Below the pieces are notes generated by a model. It had not been told where the DNA came from, searched no databases, and worked only from the letters and a program-made list of their open reading frames with translations. The position numbers and the translations under genes are program-made. A stretch of DNA of 64,000 nt, taken from Streptomyces yangpuensis (GTDB lineage: Bacteria; Actinomycetota; Actinomycetes; Streptomycetales; Streptomycetaceae). Below are positions 7,472 to 16,552 of the stretch, in pieces (position 1 is the first letter of the stretch; every line of letters starts with the position of its first letter). The DNA lies in the NCBI RefSeq assembly GCF_001005295.1, contig NZ_LBMK01000003.1, forward strand, positions 549,069 to 613,068, given 5' to 3'.

Positions 7472-9763
7472 CTACTGGGGGCCGGGGCCGCCGATCACGT
7501 TGCCCGGGTCGATCGTGATCCCGGGGAAGGGGATGTCCGGTTCCCCGCCGCCGCCCGTGGCGCCGCCCGTGGCGCCGCCGGTGGAGCCGCCCGTCTGGCC
7601 GCCGGGCCGCCCGCCGGGCTTGCCGTCGCCGCCGGGCTTGCCGGGCCGGTTCGGGCTGGTGGACGGCTTGTTGCCGCGGGGGCCGCCGGCGGGGACGTTC
7701 GGTTCGGCGATGTGGACCGTGGTGAAGCGCAGGGCCTCGCGGCCGGACAGCGCGCCCGTGATCGCGTCCTTCCAGATCGGGCCGGGCAGGCCACCGCCGA
7801 AGACCTTGGCGTAGGACCTGCCGCCGATCACGATGTTCTCCATCGTGATCTTCTTCGCGCCGCCCGAGCCGACCCACACCGCGCCCGAGACGTTCGGGGT
7901 GTAGCCCACGAACCAGGCGTTGTAGCGGGAGTCGGTCGTACCGGTCTTGCCCGCGCTGTCGCGGTCGGTCAGGCCGGCCCGCTCACCGGTGCCGGAGTCG
8001 ACCACACCGCTCAGCAGGGTGTTGATGGTGTCGGCGGTGTTCTGCGACATCGCCCGCTCGCACTTGCTCTTGGGCACCGCGAGCGCCTTGCCGTGCGCGT
8101 CGGTGATCGACTCGATGGCGACCGGGGTGCAGTAGACGCCGCGGTTGGCGAAGGCCGCGTACGCGTTGGCCATCGTCAGCGGGGACATCTCCTCCGAGCC
8201 GAGCGCGATGGCGGGGCCGTCGGCCAGCTTCGCGCCGCTCGCCGGCACCACGCCGAGCTTGGCAGCCATCTCCGACACCGGGCACAGGCCGATCTCGCCG
8301 ATCATCTCGACGAAGTAGGTGTTGATCGACTTCTCCATCGCCGTACGCAGCGCGTAGGGGCCGATCTCGTCCTCGGTCTCGTTCTCCGCGGATTCCTTCT
8401 GGGTGTTGATGTACTGCGAGCCGTCACAGCGGGAGATCGGGCTCGGGTAGTCGAGCTTGTTCGGGGCCCCGTAGACCTTCGTCGGCGGCATGCCCCGCTC
8501 CAGGGCGGCGGCGGCGATGAAGGGCTTGAAGGTCGAACCGACCTGGAAGCCGAAGTTCGAGCCGCCCATCCGCTTGTCCACGGAGTAGTTGATCTGCGTT
8601 TCGTTCTTGCCGAAGCCGTACGGCTTGGACTGGCCCATCGCCAGCACCCGTCCGGTGCCCGGCTGGACCATGGTCACAGCCGTCGCGATGGAGTCCTCCT
8701 GGTAGACGTGGTCCTTGATCGACTCGTTGGCCGCGTCCTGCGACTGCGGGTCCAGGGTCGTGCGTACGGTCAGGCCGCCCTTGTTCCAGAGCTTCGCCCG
8801 CTCCTCGCGCGTCTTGCCGAAGACCGGGTCGGTCAGGAAGGAGTTGCGCACGTAGTCGCAGAAGAAGCCCGCGCCCTTGACCGCCGTGATGCAGCCGTTC
8901 TTGGGCCTGGTGACCTTCAGCGTGACGGGCTTGGCCTTGGCCGCGTCGGCCTCCGCCTGCGAGACGTCCCTGGTGTCGGCCATCCGCTGGAGGACGATGT
9001 TGCGGCGCTTCGTCGCCTCCTGGGCGTCGTTCACCGGGTCGTAGCGGCTCGGCGACTGCACGACGCCCGCCAGCAGCGCGGACTCCTCCAGGGTCAGGTC
9101 CTTGGCCGGCTTGCTGAAGTAGCGCTGGGCGGCGGATTCGATCCCGTAGGCCTGCTGGCCGAAGTAGGTGATGTTGAGGTAGTTCTCGAGGATCTTCTTC
9201 TTCCCGAGCTCCTCCTCGACCTGGATCGAGTACTTCAGCTCGCGGATCTTGCGGCCGAGGCTCTTCTCCTGGGCCTCGCGCACCTTGGTCTCGTCGTCGC
9301 CGGCCTCCTCGACGAAGACGTTCTTCACGTACTGCTGGGTGAGCGTCGACGCACCCTGGGCCGCGCCGCCCTCCTGCGCGTTGCGGTTGACCGCGCGCAG
9401 GATGCCCTTGAGGTCGACCGCGCCGTGCTCGTAGAAACGCGAGTCCTCGATGGCGACGATGGCCTTCTGCATGTACGGGGAGATCGAGGTGAGCGGGACC
9501 ACCTGCCGGTCGCGCGAATAGACGGTGGCGATCAAGCCGCCCTCGGCGTCCAGGATCGTGGTCCGCTGGCTCAGCGGCGGGGTCTTGAGATTGGCCGGGA
9601 TCTCGTCGAATCCCTCGACCGTGCCCTTGGCGGCCAGTCCCAGGGCGCCTGCAGCCGGAATCGCCATGCCCGCCAGCACGACTCCGGAGAGAACGGACAC
9701 CCCGAGGAACTTGGCGGCCTGCTGGCTCCCGGTGAGCCCGCCGCCCGAGCGCTTCTTTCCCAT
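7472..9763 (-). CDS. Class A bifunctional penicillin-binding protein
   Basis: The 763-residue protein builds peptidoglycan outside the membrane. After a basic start and one membrane helix (FLGVSVLSGVVLAGMAIPAAGALG) comes the glycosyltransferase domain with catalytic Glu in AIEDSRFYEHGAVD and the TLTQQYVKN motif. The transpeptidase domain has SxxK (GSTFKPF), SxN (KSINT) and KTGT (AGKTGTTD). The C-terminus is a flexible Gly/Pro-rich tail of about 80 residues (repeats of GGATGG), not a PASTA domain. ATG 9763 fits homologues; a GTG at 9796 is possible. It lies next to wblA, as ponA2 lies next to whiB4 in mycobacteria. Confidence 0.93.
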   Translation of the reverse strand: MGKKRSGGGLTGSQQAAKFLGVSVLSGVVLAGMAIPAAGALGLAAKGTVEGFDEIPANLKTPPLSQRTTILDAEGGLIATVYSRDRQVVPLTSISPYMQKAIVAIEDSRFYEHGAVDLKGILRAVNRNAQEGGAAQGASTLTQQYVKNVFVEEAGDDETKVREAQEKSLGRKIRELKYSIQVEEELGKKKILENYLNITYFGQQAYGIESAAQRYFSKPAKDLTLEESALLAGVVQSPSRYDPVNDAQEATKRRNIVLQRMADTRDVSQAEADAAKAKPVTLKVTRPKNGCITAVKGAGFFCDYVRNSFLTDPVFGKTREERAKLWNKGGLTVRTTLDPQSQDAANESIKDHVYQEDSIATAVTMVQPGTGRVLAMGQSKPYGFGKNETQINYSVDKRMGGSNFGFQVGSTFKPFIAAAALERGMPPTKVYGAPNKLDYPSPISRCDGSQYINTQKESAENETEDEIGPYALRTAMEKSINTYFVEMIGEIGLCPVSEMAAKLGVVPASGAKLADGPAIALGSEEMSPLTMANAYAAFANRGVYCTPVAIESITDAHGKALAVPKSKCERAMSQNTADTINTLLSGVVDSGTGERAGLTDRDSAGKTGTTDSRYNAWFVGYTPNVSGAVWVGSGGAKKITMENIVIGGRSYAKVFGGGLPGPIWKDAITGALSGREALRFTTVHIAEPNVPAGGPRGNKPSTSPNRPGKPGGDGKPGGRPGGQTGGSTGGATGGATGGGGEPDIPFPGITIDPGNVIGGPGPQ

Positions 9764-10148
9764 GGAGGGCAGCCTACGTTCTGATTCGCCGGACACACGC
9801 GAATGCCTTGGCCTAAGCTGACCCCAACTGTCACAGCAGTCCGGTGCGACATCAACCCCTCGGCTTGATTTTCACCCTTCCCGAATGGGGTGGACTGATG
9901 TCCGAATCTCGCTGCCCCGGTGAACCTGATCCGCCGATTGCACCCGAATCGTCGGAATGGTCGGGCATGTCGCCGGATCACTCCGTCGGGTGATCTGCCG
10001 CTTACCCATAGTCCGTTCGGGCCATTCAAGATTGGGCCCGTCGGGGGTGTTGCACTGTGCCCGCCTTCCGTAACGTCCTCAACTGGCAGCGGTGAATATG
10101 CCGCTACCGCCGTGGGGGAGCCTCGATTCGGGAGAGGACGGCGCCGGG
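9764..10148. other. Divergent intergenic region between PBP gene and wblA
   Basis: This 385-bp stretch holds the promoters of two divergent genes and is less GC-rich than the genes. TTGCAC at 10050-10055 followed by TAACGT at 10071-10076 (15-bp spacer) is a weak promoter candidate for wblA. I see no gene, no strong hairpin and no clear operator sequence. wblA is known to be under heavy developmental control, so binding sites are likely here but I cannot name them from sequence alone. Confidence 0.4.
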
Positions 10149-10499
10149 ATGGGCTGGGTTACCGACTGGAGTGCGCAGGCAGCCTGCCGCACTACCGATC
10201 CGGATGAACTGTTCGTTCAAGGAGCGGCACAGAACAGGGCCAAGGCGGTGTGCACCGGATGTCCGGTGCGGACCGAATGCCTGGCCGACGCGCTCGACAA
10301 TCGTGTCGAGTTCGGCGTGTGGGGCGGAATGACCGAGCGGGAACGACGTGCGCTGCTGCGCCGGCGTCCCACCGTCACCTCGTGGCGACGGCTGCTCGAA
10401 ACCGCACGCACGGAGTACGAGCGCAGCACGGGCATCCTGACCATGGATGCAGACGCGGAGATCGACGTTCCGTACGAGACGTACGCGGCAGCCGGGTAG
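10149..10499 (+). CDS. wblA: WhiB-like iron-sulfur regulator WblA
   Basis: The 116-residue protein has the four cluster-binding cysteines at 13, 35, 38 and 44 (CxxC in the middle), the GVWGG turn and the basic TERERRALLRRR segment. The sequence MGWVTDWSAQAACRTTDPDELFVQGAAQNRAKAV is close to WblA of Streptomyces coelicolor (SCO3579), a global switch that favours aerial development and represses antibiotic production; its mycobacterial counterpart is WhiB4. ATG 10149 was chosen because GGAGAGG (10132-10138) precedes it; starts at 10092 or 10098 have no ribosome site. Neighbours (PBP on one side, ArsA-like ATPases on the other) match those of whiB4. Confidence 0.93.
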   Translation: MGWVTDWSAQAACRTTDPDELFVQGAAQNRAKAVCTGCPVRTECLADALDNRVEFGVWGGMTERERRALLRRRPTVTSWRRLLETARTEYERSTGILTMDADAEIDVPYETYAAAG

Positions 10500-10530
10500 A
10501 TCACACGGCCGCCACCTTCGTACGAACGCC

Positions 10531-11784
10531 TTACGCTCCGGCCGGCACCCCGGCCGCGAGTCGTTCTCCGATGGCCCGCAGCCCGGCGAGGTCGTGCACA
10601 TCGCCGGGCAGGGCGGCCACTTCGGCCACCGCCACCTCGGGGTGAAGCGAGGTGAAGCGATCACGCGTGCGCTGCTCACGCGCGATCACCTGCATCCGTT
10701 CGGCGTGCAGGCGCAGCAGTCCTGCCGTGATCCGGTCGACGGCCGTGGTGTCGTCATCGGCGCCGGGGGGTTCGGCGGCCGTGTCACGAAGTCCAGCTTT
10801 CCCGGACTCCTGATCGACAATGCCGCCTTCTTCAAGATTCTCTGCGGCGGCCAACGCCCTTTCGGCGGACAGCTGGTCGGCCCCGCTGCCGTGCACCCGG
10901 TTGAGCACCAGACCGGCCAGCGGCATGCGCTCCGCGGCCAGTCGTTCCACGAAGTACGCCGCCTCGCGCAACGCGTCCGGCTCGGGCGCAGCGACCACGA
11001 GGAAGGCCGTACCGGGCGCCTGGAGCAGCCGGAAGGTCGCGTCGGCGCGCGTGCGGAAGCCGCCGAACATCGTGTCCATCGCCGCCACGAAGGTCTGGAC
11101 GTCCTTCAGCAGCGAAGCCCCCATCAGCTTGCTGAGGGTGCCGGTCATCATCGACATGCCGACGTTCAGGAACTTCATCCCGGCCCGGCCGCCCACCTTC
11201 GCCGGCGCCATCAGCACCCGGATGAACTTCCCGTCCAGGAAGGACCCGAGGCGCTTCGGCGCGTCGAGGAAGTCCAGCGCGGACCGGCTCGGCGGGGTGT
11301 CCACGATGATCAGGTCCCAGTCGTCCCGGGCCCGCAGCTGCCCGAGCTTCTCCATCGCCATGTACTCCTGCGTGCCCGCGAAGCCGGCCGACAGCGACTG
11401 GTAGAAGGGGTTGGCGAGGATGGCCCGGGCGCGCTCGGCGTCCGCGTGCGTTTCGACGATCTCGTCGAAGGTGCGCTTCATGTCCAGCATCATGGCGTGC
11501 AGTTCGCCGCCGTCCGCACCGGCGTCCGCGACCCTGCGGGGCGTGTTGTCCAGCGAGTCGATCCCCATCGACTGCGCGAGCCGCCGCGCCGGATCGATCG
11601 TCAGCACGACCGCCTTCCGCCCGCGCGCCGCCGCCCGTACGCCCAGGGCCGCGGCCGTGGTGGTCTTCCCGACGCCGCCCGCCCCGCAGCACACGATGAT
11701 GCGGGTCTGCCGGTCGTCCAGCAGCCGGTCGACCGCCAGCCGCGGCGGAGAGTCCAGGCCCACCGTGTCCACCCCCTCACTCAT
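10531..11784 (-). CDS. ArsA/GET3-type ATPase, second of a pair
   Basis: The 417-residue protein has a deviant Walker A (CCGAGGVGKTTTAAAL), the switch region LTIDPARRLAQSMG, and VDTPPSRSALDFLDAP. This is the ArsA/GET3 dimeric ATPase layout. It overlaps the upstream ATPase gene by 4 bp (ATGA at 11781-11784), so the two are produced together and probably form a heterodimer. The M. tuberculosis pair Rv3679-Rv3680, in the same place beside whiB4, has been linked to redox and nitric oxide tolerance. The term 'anion-transporting' is inherited from ArsA and is not shown for this pair. Confidence 0.9.
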   Translation of the reverse strand: MSEGVDTVGLDSPPRLAVDRLLDDRQTRIIVCCGAGGVGKTTTAAALGVRAAARGRKAVVLTIDPARRLAQSMGIDSLDNTPRRVADAGADGGELHAMMLDMKRTFDEIVETHADAERARAILANPFYQSLSAGFAGTQEYMAMEKLGQLRARDDWDLIIVDTPPSRSALDFLDAPKRLGSFLDGKFIRVLMAPAKVGGRAGMKFLNVGMSMMTGTLSKLMGASLLKDVQTFVAAMDTMFGGFRTRADATFRLLQAPGTAFLVVAAPEPDALREAAYFVERLAAERMPLAGLVLNRVHGSGADQLSAERALAAAENLEEGGIVDQESGKAGLRDTAAEPPGADDDTTAVDRITAGLLRLHAERMQVIAREQRTRDRFTSLHPEVAVAEVAALPGDVHDLAGLRAIGERLAAGVPAGA

Positions 11785-12761
11785 TCGGCCACCGACTGCT
11801 TCCGGAGTTCCTTGGCCAGCTCGTAGAGCCCGGCCAGGTCCATCCCCGCCCCGAGGAGGGGCAGTTCGTACGTCGGCAGGTCCAGCCCCGTCAGTACGGC
11901 GCGCTGCTCGCGCTCCAGCTCCACCCGGCCCGCGTGCTCGGCGGCCTGCGCGAGCAGCGGCTCGACCAGCCGCTCGGCCAGTCCGCCGCGGCGCGCGCCG
12001 CCCAGCCCCGCCCGGGACAGGGCGCGGGCCACCCCGGCGCGGTGGTCGCCGGCCGCGGTGCGCAGGGTGTCCTCGTCCAGATGGTGCGGGCGGACCATGT
12101 TGACGACGACGCGGCCGACGGGCAGCCCCGCCTCGCGCAGTTCCTCGATGCCGTCCGCGGTCTCCTGGACGGGCATCTCCTCCAGGAGGGTGACCAGGTG
12201 CACCGCCGTCTCGGGGGACTTGAGCACCTTCATGACGGCCTGCGCCTGGTTGTGGATCGGCCCGAACCGGGCCAGGCCCGCGACCTCGTCGTTGACGTTG
12301 AGGAAGCGGGTGATCCGGCCGGTCGGTGGCGCGTCCATGATCACGTGGTCGTAGACGTACTGCCCGGCCTTGTCCTTGCGGCGTACCGCCTCGCACGCCT
12401 TGCCGGTCAGCAGCACGTCGCGCAGTCCGGGGGCGATCGTCGTCGCGAAGTCGATGGCGCCGAGCTTCTTGAGGGCGCGCCCGGCCGAGCCGAGCTTGTA
12501 GAACATCTGGAGGTAGTCCAGCAGCGCCCGTTCGGCGTCGATGGCGAGCGCGAAGACCTCGCCCCCGCCGGGCGCCACCGCGATCTTCCGCTCCTCGTAG
12601 GGGAGCGCCTCGGCGCCGAAGAGCTGCGCGAGCCCCTGTCTGCCCTCGACCTCCACCAGTAGAGTCCGTCCGCCCTCGCGCGCGAGGGCAAGCGCGAGTG
12701 CCGCGGCGACCGTGGTCTTGCCGGTGCCGCCCTTGCCGCTGACCACCTGGAGCCTGCTCAC
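11781..12761 (-). CDS. ArsA/GET3-type ATPase, first of a pair
   Basis: The 326-residue protein opens with VSRLQVVSGKGGTGKTTVAAALALA, a deviant P-loop with the signature Lys of the MinD/ArsA group. It continues with LVEVEGRQGLAQLFG and VIMDAPPTGRITRFLN. GTG 12761 was chosen because it lies just before the P-loop, where the family starts. It is the promoter-proximal gene of a two-gene operon with the ATPase downstream. It is divergent from the DUF4177-RidA operon by 72 bp, so both probably share a control region. Confidence 0.9.
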   Translation of the reverse strand: MSRLQVVSGKGGTGKTTVAAALALALAREGGRTLLVEVEGRQGLAQLFGAEALPYEERKIAVAPGGGEVFALAIDAERALLDYLQMFYKLGSAGRALKKLGAIDFATTIAPGLRDVLLTGKACEAVRRKDKAGQYVYDHVIMDAPPTGRITRFLNVNDEVAGLARFGPIHNQAQAVMKVLKSPETAVHLVTLLEEMPVQETADGIEELREAGLPVGRVVVNMVRPHHLDEDTLRTAAGDHRAGVARALSRAGLGGARRGGLAERLVEPLLAQAAEHAGRVELEREQRAVLTGLDLPTYELPLLGAGMDLAGLYELAKELRKQSVAE

Positions 12762-12833
12762 ATCGCCCGAGCCTAACCACTCGGCTCCCGGGGCGCGCAG
12801 GAGCCCCGCATCACAGGCACTACCCTCGCTCCC

Positions 12834-12995
12834 ATGACCAAGAAGTTCGAATACGCGACGGTCCCCCTGCTGGTTCACGCCACCAAGCAGATCCTGGACA
12901 CCTGGGGCGAGGACGGCTGGGAGCTCGTCCAGGTCGTACCCGGCCCGAACAACCCCGAGCAGCTCGTGGCTTACCTCAAGCGGGAGAAGGCATGA
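12834..12995 (+). CDS. DUF4177 small protein
   Basis: This 53-residue protein begins MTKKFEYATVPLLVHATKQI and contains the family core DTWGEDGWELVQVVPG. A gene of this kind (Rv3678A in M. tuberculosis) sits next to the ArsA-like pair in many actinobacteria. The stop overlaps the RidA start (ATGA), so the two are coupled. Function is unknown. Confidence 0.88.
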   Translation: MTKKFEYATVPLLVHATKQILDTWGEDGWELVQVVPGPNNPEQLVAYLKREKA

Positions 12996-13465
12996 GCGGC
13001 GTCGTCGACGCGAAGCTGGCCGAGCTCGGCCTGACCCTGCCCGAGGTCGTCCCGCCGCTGGCCACCTACCAGCCGGCGGTGCGGTCGGGCGCCTACGTCT
13101 ACACCGCGGGCCAGCTCCCGATGGTCAAGGGCAGCATGCCGGTCACCGGCAAGGTCGGCGCCGAGGTGTCGCCGGAGCAGGCCAAGGAACTGGCCGCCAC
13201 CTGCGCGCTGAACGCCCTGGCCGCCGTCAAGTCGGTCGTCGGTGACCTCGACAGGATCGCGCGTGTCGTGAAGGTCGTCGGCTTCGTCGCCTCGGCCCCC
13301 GACTTCACCGGGCAGCCGGGCGTGCTGAACGGCGCGAGCGAGCTCCTGGGCGCCGTCCTCGGCGAGAAGGGCGTCCACGCCCGCAGCGCCGTCGGTGTGG
13401 CGGTCCTGCCGCTCGACGCGCCCGTCGAGGTCGAGATCCAGGTCGAGCTGGTTCCCGGAGCCTGA
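12992..13465 (+). CDS. RidA/YjgF-like enamine/imine deaminase
   Basis: The 157-residue protein has the RidA fold markers: PPLATYQPAVRSGAYVYTAGQLP, then NALAAVKSVVGDLDRIARVVKVVGFV and ARSAVGVAVLPLDAPVEVE. RidA proteins hydrolyse reactive enamine/imine intermediates. The classic C-terminal catalytic Arg is replaced by another context here (HARSAVGV retains an Arg), so it belongs to a divergent subgroup and the activity is uncertain. It is coupled to DUF4177 and corresponds to Rv3678c in the conserved order. Confidence 0.88.
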   Translation: MSGVVDAKLAELGLTLPEVVPPLATYQPAVRSGAYVYTAGQLPMVKGSMPVTGKVGAEVSPEQAKELAATCALNALAAVKSVVGDLDRIARVVKVVGFVASAPDFTGQPGVLNGASELLGAVLGEKGVHARSAVGVAVLPLDAPVEVEIQVELVPGA

Positions 13466-13487
13466 CCCCGCGAGAAGCCGTACGGAC

Positions 13488-13523
13488 GGGGGCGCGGCGC
13501 CGTTTCACGGTGCCCGCGCCCCC
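13488..13523 (+). terminator. GC-rich hairpin after RidA gene
   Basis: A 10-bp perfect base (13488-13497 and 13514-13523) continues into an imperfect upper stem. It lies 22 bp after the RidA stop, with no T-run. Confidence 0.5.
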
Positions 13524-13649
13524 CTCGGCACGGGCGAGGGCCAGGGCGGGGCCGCGCCCCGGCCGGGGCGCCGCCTTTCCGGGCGCCGCGCGTCGGCCGT
13601 CGGAAGGACGACCCTCGAACATCGGGCCGGATGGCCGTAGCATCCGGCC

Positions 13650-14567
13650 ATGCCGAATGGTCAGCAGCAGCCCCCCGCCGGGGGCCAGTGGTACCCGCCC
13701 GAATGGCCCGACCGCATCCGTGCGCTCGCGGACGGCTCGCTCACCCCGGTGGTACCGCGGCTCGCCGCCACCGTGATGCTCCTGCGCGACACCCCGGACG
13801 GGCCCGTCGTCCACATGCTGCGCAGGCGGGCCTCCATGGCCTTCGCGGGCGGCGCGTACGCCTATCCGGGCGGCGGGGTCGACCCCCGCGACGAGGAGCA
13901 CCACGTCGGCTGGGCGGGGCCCTCCCAGGCGGACTGGGCGGCCCGGCTCGGGACCGACGCCCGTACCGCGCAGGCCATCGTGTGCGGCGCCGTACGGGAG
14001 ACCTTCGAGGAGGCGGGCGTGCTGCTCGCCGGCCCGACCGCGGACACGGTCGTCGGCGACACCACCGGCGAGGACTGGGAGGCGGACCGGCAGGCCCTCG
14101 TGAGGCGGGAGCTGTCCTTCGCGGACTTCCTCGAACGTCGTGGCCTGTGGCTGCGCTCCGACCTGCTCGGTGCGTGGGCGCGCTGGATCACGCCCGAGTT
14201 CGAGCCGCGCCGCTACGACACCTGGTTCTTCGTGGCCGCCCTCCCCGAGGGCCAGCGCACCCGCAACGCCTCCACCGAGGCAGACCGGACCGTCTGGATC
14301 CGCCCGGCCGACGCCGCCGACGGGTACGACAAGGGCGAGCTGCTGATGATGCCGCCGACCATCTCCACGCTGCGGTCCCTGGAGGCGTACGGGAGCGCCG
14401 CGGACGCGCTGGCGGCGGCGGGGGCCCAGGAGCTCGCCCCGGTGCTGGCGCAGGCCGCGCTGGAGGGCGGCGAGGTGGTGCTCAGCTGGCCGGGCCACGA
14501 CGAGTTCACCAAGCGCGTCCGCCTCGGGCGCCCCGCAGGCCCCGCAGACCCCGGAGGTCCCGCATGA
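13650..14567 (+). CDS. Nudix hydrolase
   Basis: The 305-residue protein has the Nudix fold with a split box: GGAYAYPGGGVDPRDEE, then an insertion, then AVRETFEEAGVLL containing the metal-binding REXXEE core. The insertion of about 40 residues between the Gly and Glu parts resembles the NUDT7/NUDT19 group, which cleaves coenzyme A derivatives. The substrate here is not known. It overlaps the MBL gene by 4 bp (ATGA at 14564-14567), forming a three-gene coupled unit with the L7/L12-like gene. Confidence 0.85.
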   Translation: MPNGQQQPPAGGQWYPPEWPDRIRALADGSLTPVVPRLAATVMLLRDTPDGPVVHMLRRRASMAFAGGAYAYPGGGVDPRDEEHHVGWAGPSQADWAARLGTDARTAQAIVCGAVRETFEEAGVLLAGPTADTVVGDTTGEDWEADRQALVRRELSFADFLERRGLWLRSDLLGAWARWITPEFEPRRYDTWFFVAALPEGQRTRNASTEADRTVWIRPADAADGYDKGELLMMPPTISTLRSLEAYGSAADALAAAGAQELAPVLAQAALEGGEVVLSWPGHDEFTKRVRLGRPAGPADPGGPA

Positions 14568-15409
14568 GCGACGCTGCCGCACTGCCCGGACAGCCCCGCG
14601 GGCTCGTCACCTCGGGGCCGGCCACCGCCCGCGCGGTGAACGTACTGGCCCCCAACGCCTCCGCGATGACCCTGGACGGCACCAACACCTGGCTGGTGTC
14701 CGAGCCCGGCTCGGACCTCGCCGTCGTCATCGACCCCGGCCCGCTGGACGAGGGCCACCTGCGGGCGGTCGTCGCCACCGCCGAGCGGGCGGGCAAGCGG
14801 GTCGCGCTCACCCTGCTCACCCACGGCCACCCCGACCACGCGGAGGGCGCGGGCCGCTTCGCCGAGCTCACCGGTACCAAGGTCCGCGCGCTGGACCCGG
14901 CCCTGCGCCTGGGCGACGAGGGGCTGGCCGCCGGGGACGTGATCCGGACCGGCGGGCTGGAGCTGCGGGTGGTGCCGACGCCGGGCCACACCAGCGACTC
15001 GCTCTGCTTCCACCTGCCCGCCGACCGGGCGGTGCTGACCGGCGACACCATCCTCGGCCGCGGCACCACGGTGGTCGCGCACCCCGACGGCCGCCTCGGC
15101 GACTACCTGGACTCCCTGCGCCGCCTGCGCTCGCTCACCGTGGACGACGGGGTGCACACCGTCCTGCCGGGGCACGGGCCGGTCCTGGACGACGCACAGG
15201 GCGCCGTCGAGTACTACCTGGCCCACCGGGCGCACCGGCTGGCACAGGTCGAGACGGCCGTCGAGAACGGCTTCACCACCCCCGAGGCGGTCGTCGCCCA
15301 GGTGTACGCGGACGTGGACCGCTCCCTGTGGCCGGCGGCTCAGTGGTCCGTCGAGGCGCAGCTCGAGTACCTTCAAGATCACGGACTGATCCCCGGAGGA
15401 CCCGAATGA
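14564..15409 (+). CDS. Metallo-beta-lactamase-fold hydrolase
   Basis: The 281-residue protein has the metal-binding motif THGHPDHAEG, then PTPGHTSDS, TGDTILG and a late VLPGHGPV. It resembles LACTB2/glyoxalase II-like hydrolases (Rv3677c in the conserved order), which include ribonucleases and thioesterases, so the substrate is open. Start and stop both overlap neighbours by 4 bp, which places it in the middle of a coupled operon. Confidence 0.88.
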   Translation: MSDAAALPGQPRGLVTSGPATARAVNVLAPNASAMTLDGTNTWLVSEPGSDLAVVIDPGPLDEGHLRAVVATAERAGKRVALTLLTHGHPDHAEGAGRFAELTGTKVRALDPALRLGDEGLAAGDVIRTGGLELRVVPTPGHTSDSLCFHLPADRAVLTGDTILGRGTTVVAHPDGRLGDYLDSLRRLRSLTVDDGVHTVLPGHGPVLDDAQGAVEYYLAHRAHRLAQVETAVENGFTTPEAVVAQVYADVDRSLWPAAQWSVEAQLEYLQDHGLIPGGPE

Positions 15410-15708
15410 ACACCATGTTCCTGCTCGTCATGCTCATAGGCACCGCCGGATGGATCACCTCGACGGTGTCGCTGCGCGTGAAGAGCCTCCAGGCGCAGGC
15501 CGACCGGACGGAGCGCCGCCTGGCGCTGCTGCTGGACCACCTGGGCATCGAGGAGCCGGAGCCGGCGGGCCTGGACGAGGTGCGCGCCCTGATCCGGGAC
15601 GACCGGCAGATCTCGGCGATCAAGGCCTACCGCCGCATCACCGGCGCGGGCCTGGCGGAGGCCAGGCTGGCCGTCGAGGCCCTCGCCGTCACCGAGCGGA
15701 CGAAGTAG
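15406..15708 (+). CDS. Membrane-anchored protein with ribosomal L7/L12 C-terminal-like domain
   Basis: The 100-residue protein starts with a membrane helix (MFLLVMLIGTAGWITSTVSL), then a short helical linker (RVKSLQAQADRTERRLALLLDHLG). It ends with the L7/L12-type fold (DEVRALIRDDRQISAIKAYRRITGAGLAEARLAVEAL). It is not a ribosomal protein; domains like this occur as small membrane proteins in actinobacteria with unknown job. It is coupled to the MBL gene by ATGA. Its 3' end overlaps the opposite-strand nucleotidyltransferase gene by 20 bp. Confidence 0.85.
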   Translation: MNTMFLLVMLIGTAGWITSTVSLRVKSLQAQADRTERRLALLLDHLGIEEPEPAGLDEVRALIRDDRQISAIKAYRRITGAGLAEARLAVEALAVTERTK

Positions 15709-16525
15709 CCCCCGGCCCCTGGGGGCGGCGGCGCGTCTTCGTGCCGTGGCGTGCCGTGTACTCGTCCGCGAGCCACGGCCCGAGGTCCTCGACGTAGCCG
15801 CGCGGCACGGCCGGGTCCTCGACCGGATCCAGAGCCACCGCGGCCGCGGCCCGCATCTGGGCGGCGCGCTCGGGGTAGTAGATGCCGAAGATTTCCGCGG
15901 ACTCCGTCAGATCGCTGGTCCAGCCGCCCCACCGGGGCATGACCAGGGTGAATCCCGTGCGCACCAGGTGCCGTGCGAAGAGGCGGCTCAGCCGCCGGTG
16001 CTCCGCCGGGGTCGACGCCTCCCGCAGGCTCGTCCGCCACGTGGGCAGCAGCGCGGCGAGGTCGCCGTTGGTCTCACGGGCGAGCAGGCTGTCCGGCCGG
16101 TAGCGCGGCAGGTGCTCGGCCAGGTCCGCGCCGAGCAGCGGGGTGCACCGGCAGGCGAGGAACCAGCCCAGGTCGAATCGTTCCTCCTCGCTCAGCACGG
16201 TGTCCTTGTCGTGCAGCCGGAGAACGACGCCGTCGATCTGCTCGAAGTCGGCGTCGATGTCGCGCGCGAGGACCTCGGCGGTGTCGCGGTCGTCGTGCGA
16301 GGGCGCGTGGTGCAGGACGAGCAACAGGTCGAGGCCGGAGCGCCCGGACAGGGCCGTCCCGCGCGGCACGGACCCGTACAGGTATGCGCTGTGCAGCCGG
16401 CGCCCGTACGCCTCGCCCGTCCGCTCGCGCGCGGCGGCCACGACCGCCCGGAACTCGCCCTGCACCTGTCCGAGCGAGCCCTCCCGCTCGAAGTAGCCGT
16501 ACGCGTCCAGACCTCGGTGCTCCAT
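15689..16525 (-). CDS. Nucleotidyltransferase-like protein
   Basis: The 278-residue protein contains a nucleotidyltransferase core near residue 45: SAYLYGSVPRGTALSGRSGLDLLLVL, matching the GSx(10)DxD pattern with D-L-L in place of DxD. A helical C-terminal domain follows. The second catalytic Asp is therefore not obvious. Proteins of this shape include aminoglycoside adenylyltransferase relatives (family DUF4111-like), but resistance activity cannot be claimed. It is convergent with the L7/L12-like gene and overlaps it by 20 bp. Confidence 0.7.
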   Translation of the reverse strand: MEHRGLDAYGYFEREGSLGQVQGEFRAVVAAARERTGEAYGRRLHSAYLYGSVPRGTALSGRSGLDLLLVLHHAPSHDDRDTAEVLARDIDADFEQIDGVVLRLHDKDTVLSEEERFDLGWFLACRCTPLLGADLAEHLPRYRPDSLLARETNGDLAALLPTWRTSLREASTPAEHRRLSRLFARHLVRTGFTLVMPRWGGWTSDLTESAEIFGIYYPERAAQMRAAAAVALDPVEDPAVPRGYVEDLGPWLADEYTARHGTKTRRRPQGPGATSSAR

Positions 16526-16552
16526 GCTTCCACTGTGCACGGAGCGGCTGCC

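Noticed and set aside
7712..9784. Plus-strand open frame of 690 codons opposite the PBP gene
   Set aside because: It is antisense to a gene with clear catalytic motifs and has the Val/Arg/Asp-rich bias of shadow frames.
15689..16525. Aminoglycoside resistance gene
   Set aside because: The nucleotidyltransferase motif is present but the DxD pair is altered, and no specific resistance family is recognisable.
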